A stretch of 32,917 bases of DNA from Aequorivita todarodis (GTDB lineage Bacteria > Bacteroidota > Bacteroidia > Flavobacteriales > Flavobacteriaceae). The stretch covers positions 1 through 32,917 of the forward strand of contig NZ_JAQQTG010000040.1 in assembly GCF_028561335.1 (NCBI RefSeq). The letters run 5' to 3'. The translations under genes were made by a program, and so were the position numbers. Every line of letters starts with the position of its first letter. Position 1 is the stretch's first letter. The notes beneath the pieces are model-generated. The model saw only the letters and a list, made by a program, of their open reading frames with translations. It was not told where the DNA came from and did not search any database. Below, one piece after another: positions 32,343 through 32,917 of this stretch.

Positions 32343-32372
32343 AAAAATCCACCTTTTTTGGGTGGATTTTTT
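32343..32372 (+). terminator. Intrinsic terminator after capB-like gene
   Basis: The stem AAAAATCCACC/GGTGGATTTTT has arms at 32343-32353 and 32361-32371, a seven-base loop and a T-run after it. It ends the capB transcript and, in reverse, may also stop the minus-strand gene. Confidence 0.8.
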
Positions 32373-32417
32373 ATGTTTATAAAAATAATTTGAGAAATTA
32401 ATTTTATATACATTTTT

Positions 32418-32804
32418 TTAATTCCCCTTCTTATTTTTAGACAATTCACTTCTTAAAACTTTTTCATTAATTATATAGGTTTCGTGAAATCTTAATGTAT
32501 TAACCTGAATAATTATTTCTCTTATTTCTCCAGAATTTAATTTTATTTTTCCTAAATCAATATTAATACTATCGGAAGTGTTGCTTGCATAAAATTCATT
32601 GTTAGTCAATTTTAATGAATATTCGTCAGGAATAACATAGAAATCAGATTCCCCGAAAAGATCACGCAAATTTGCTTCGTATTTTATTAATGAACCATCA
32701 AGTTTAGCACTGAATAAATAAAAATCTTCAGGTATATCTGATGCATCCGAATTAGTTAACTTAATTATTAAACGTGTATAGTTAGTTTCATTTGTAAGCT
32801 TCCC
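32418..32804 (-). pseudogene. 3' fragment of an unknown gene, cut off by the IS element
   Basis: An open minus-strand frame of 129 codons from 32804 to the stop at 32418, with no credible start of its own (the first frame codon follows a TAA at the border with the IS element). The product is rich in beta-strand-like and Asn/Asp/Ser residues (NETNYTRLIIKLTNSDAS, LKLTNNEFYASNTSDS) and ends in a basic tail SKNKKGN. No domain is recognised. The 5' part was probably lost by insertion. Confidence 0.55.
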
Positions 32805-32917
32805 TTAAAACCGAACTGTTTAAAAGTAGAATAATTATCTTAATTTTAAACAGTATTATGAGACGAAGTAAATTTTCACCGCAACAAATTGCAAAGATTT
32901 TAAAAGAATTCGACAAC
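32805..32917 (+). mobile_element. Left end of an IS3-type insertion sequence (truncated by window)
   Basis: The open frame of the minus-strand gene fragment ends here and a transposase begins 50 bases in. The exact left terminal repeat cannot be fixed from one end. An 11-base inverted repeat (ACTGTTTAAAA at 32815-32825 and TTTTAAACAGT at 32844-32854) sits just before the transposase ATG and could hide it from read-through transcripts. Confidence 0.6.
32858..32917 (+). CDS. IS3-family transposase OrfA, 5' end only
   Basis: Twenty codons reach the window edge, starting MRRSKFSPQQIAKILKEFDN. This is the typical start of the IS3/IS911 OrfA helix-turn-helix transposase subunit. The remainder lies outside the window. 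Confidence 0.8.
   Translation, partial: MRRSKFSPQQIAKILKEFDN

Overview
The window reads as chromosomal DNA from a member of the Bacteroidetes, most likely a Flavobacteriaceae species; the genus cannot be fixed from sequence alone. The evidence is the type IX secretion (T9SS) C-terminal sorting domains, a menaquinone pathway, an AsnB, a fused E1 alpha/beta 2-oxoacid dehydrogenase, a hybrid two-component regulator (sensor kinase, receiver and AraC domains in one chain), scarce Shine-Dalgarno sites, and repeated matches to the Bacteroidetes promoter (-33 TTG, -7 TAnnTTTG). No tRNA, rRNA or CRISPR array was seen.

Layout. 1-333 is non-coding with two minus-strand terminators. 334-1782 holds a secreted leucine-rich-repeat protein and a small serine hydrolase. 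1828-5016 is a menaquinone operon (hotdog thioesterase, menF, menD). 5011-7229 has a SpoIIAA-like protein, a CvfB-type S1 protein, and a MarR regulator with a mini-thioredoxin that share a promoter palindrome. 7390-9189 has an unknown secreted protein, a heptamer tandem repeat and a secreted C1 (bleomycin-hydrolase type) peptidase. 9378-11591 has menB, a methyltransferase and a second SpoIIAA-like paralogue.

11878-18698 is a minus-strand surface-protein region: a lipoprotein, an LRR/T9SS gene broken by one in-frame stop, a trimeric head-repeat protein with an S74 intramolecular chaperone, an orphan T9SS tail, and a 987-residue hybrid sensor/regulator. 18931-20037 is a divergent TetR/cupin pair with two matching operators. 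20135-21493 is a delta-60 repeat T9SS protein. 21641-23335 is asnB, preceded by a 15-residue leader peptide with five Asn codons and a terminator, which looks like an asparagine attenuator. 23721-29678 has the E1 fusion, small proteins (two-helix membrane protein, YegP-like, YbaB/EbfC) and an S9 oligopeptidase lipoprotein.

29792-32315 pairs a cystathionine-beta-synthase-like enzyme with an alpha-oxoamine synthase. Together they fit cysteate synthase (CapA) and cysteate-C-fatty-acyltransferase (CapB) of sulfonolipid (capnine) biosynthesis, behind a leader that resembles an attenuator. The right edge has a gene fragment cut off by the start of an IS3-type element.

The most interesting candidates are the Asn-codon attenuator of asnB, the capnine pair with its leader, the shared MarR/thioredoxin operator, the TetR/cupin operator pair, and the damaged surface-protein region next to its likely regulator. 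Several families of short palindromic and tandem repeats lie between genes.
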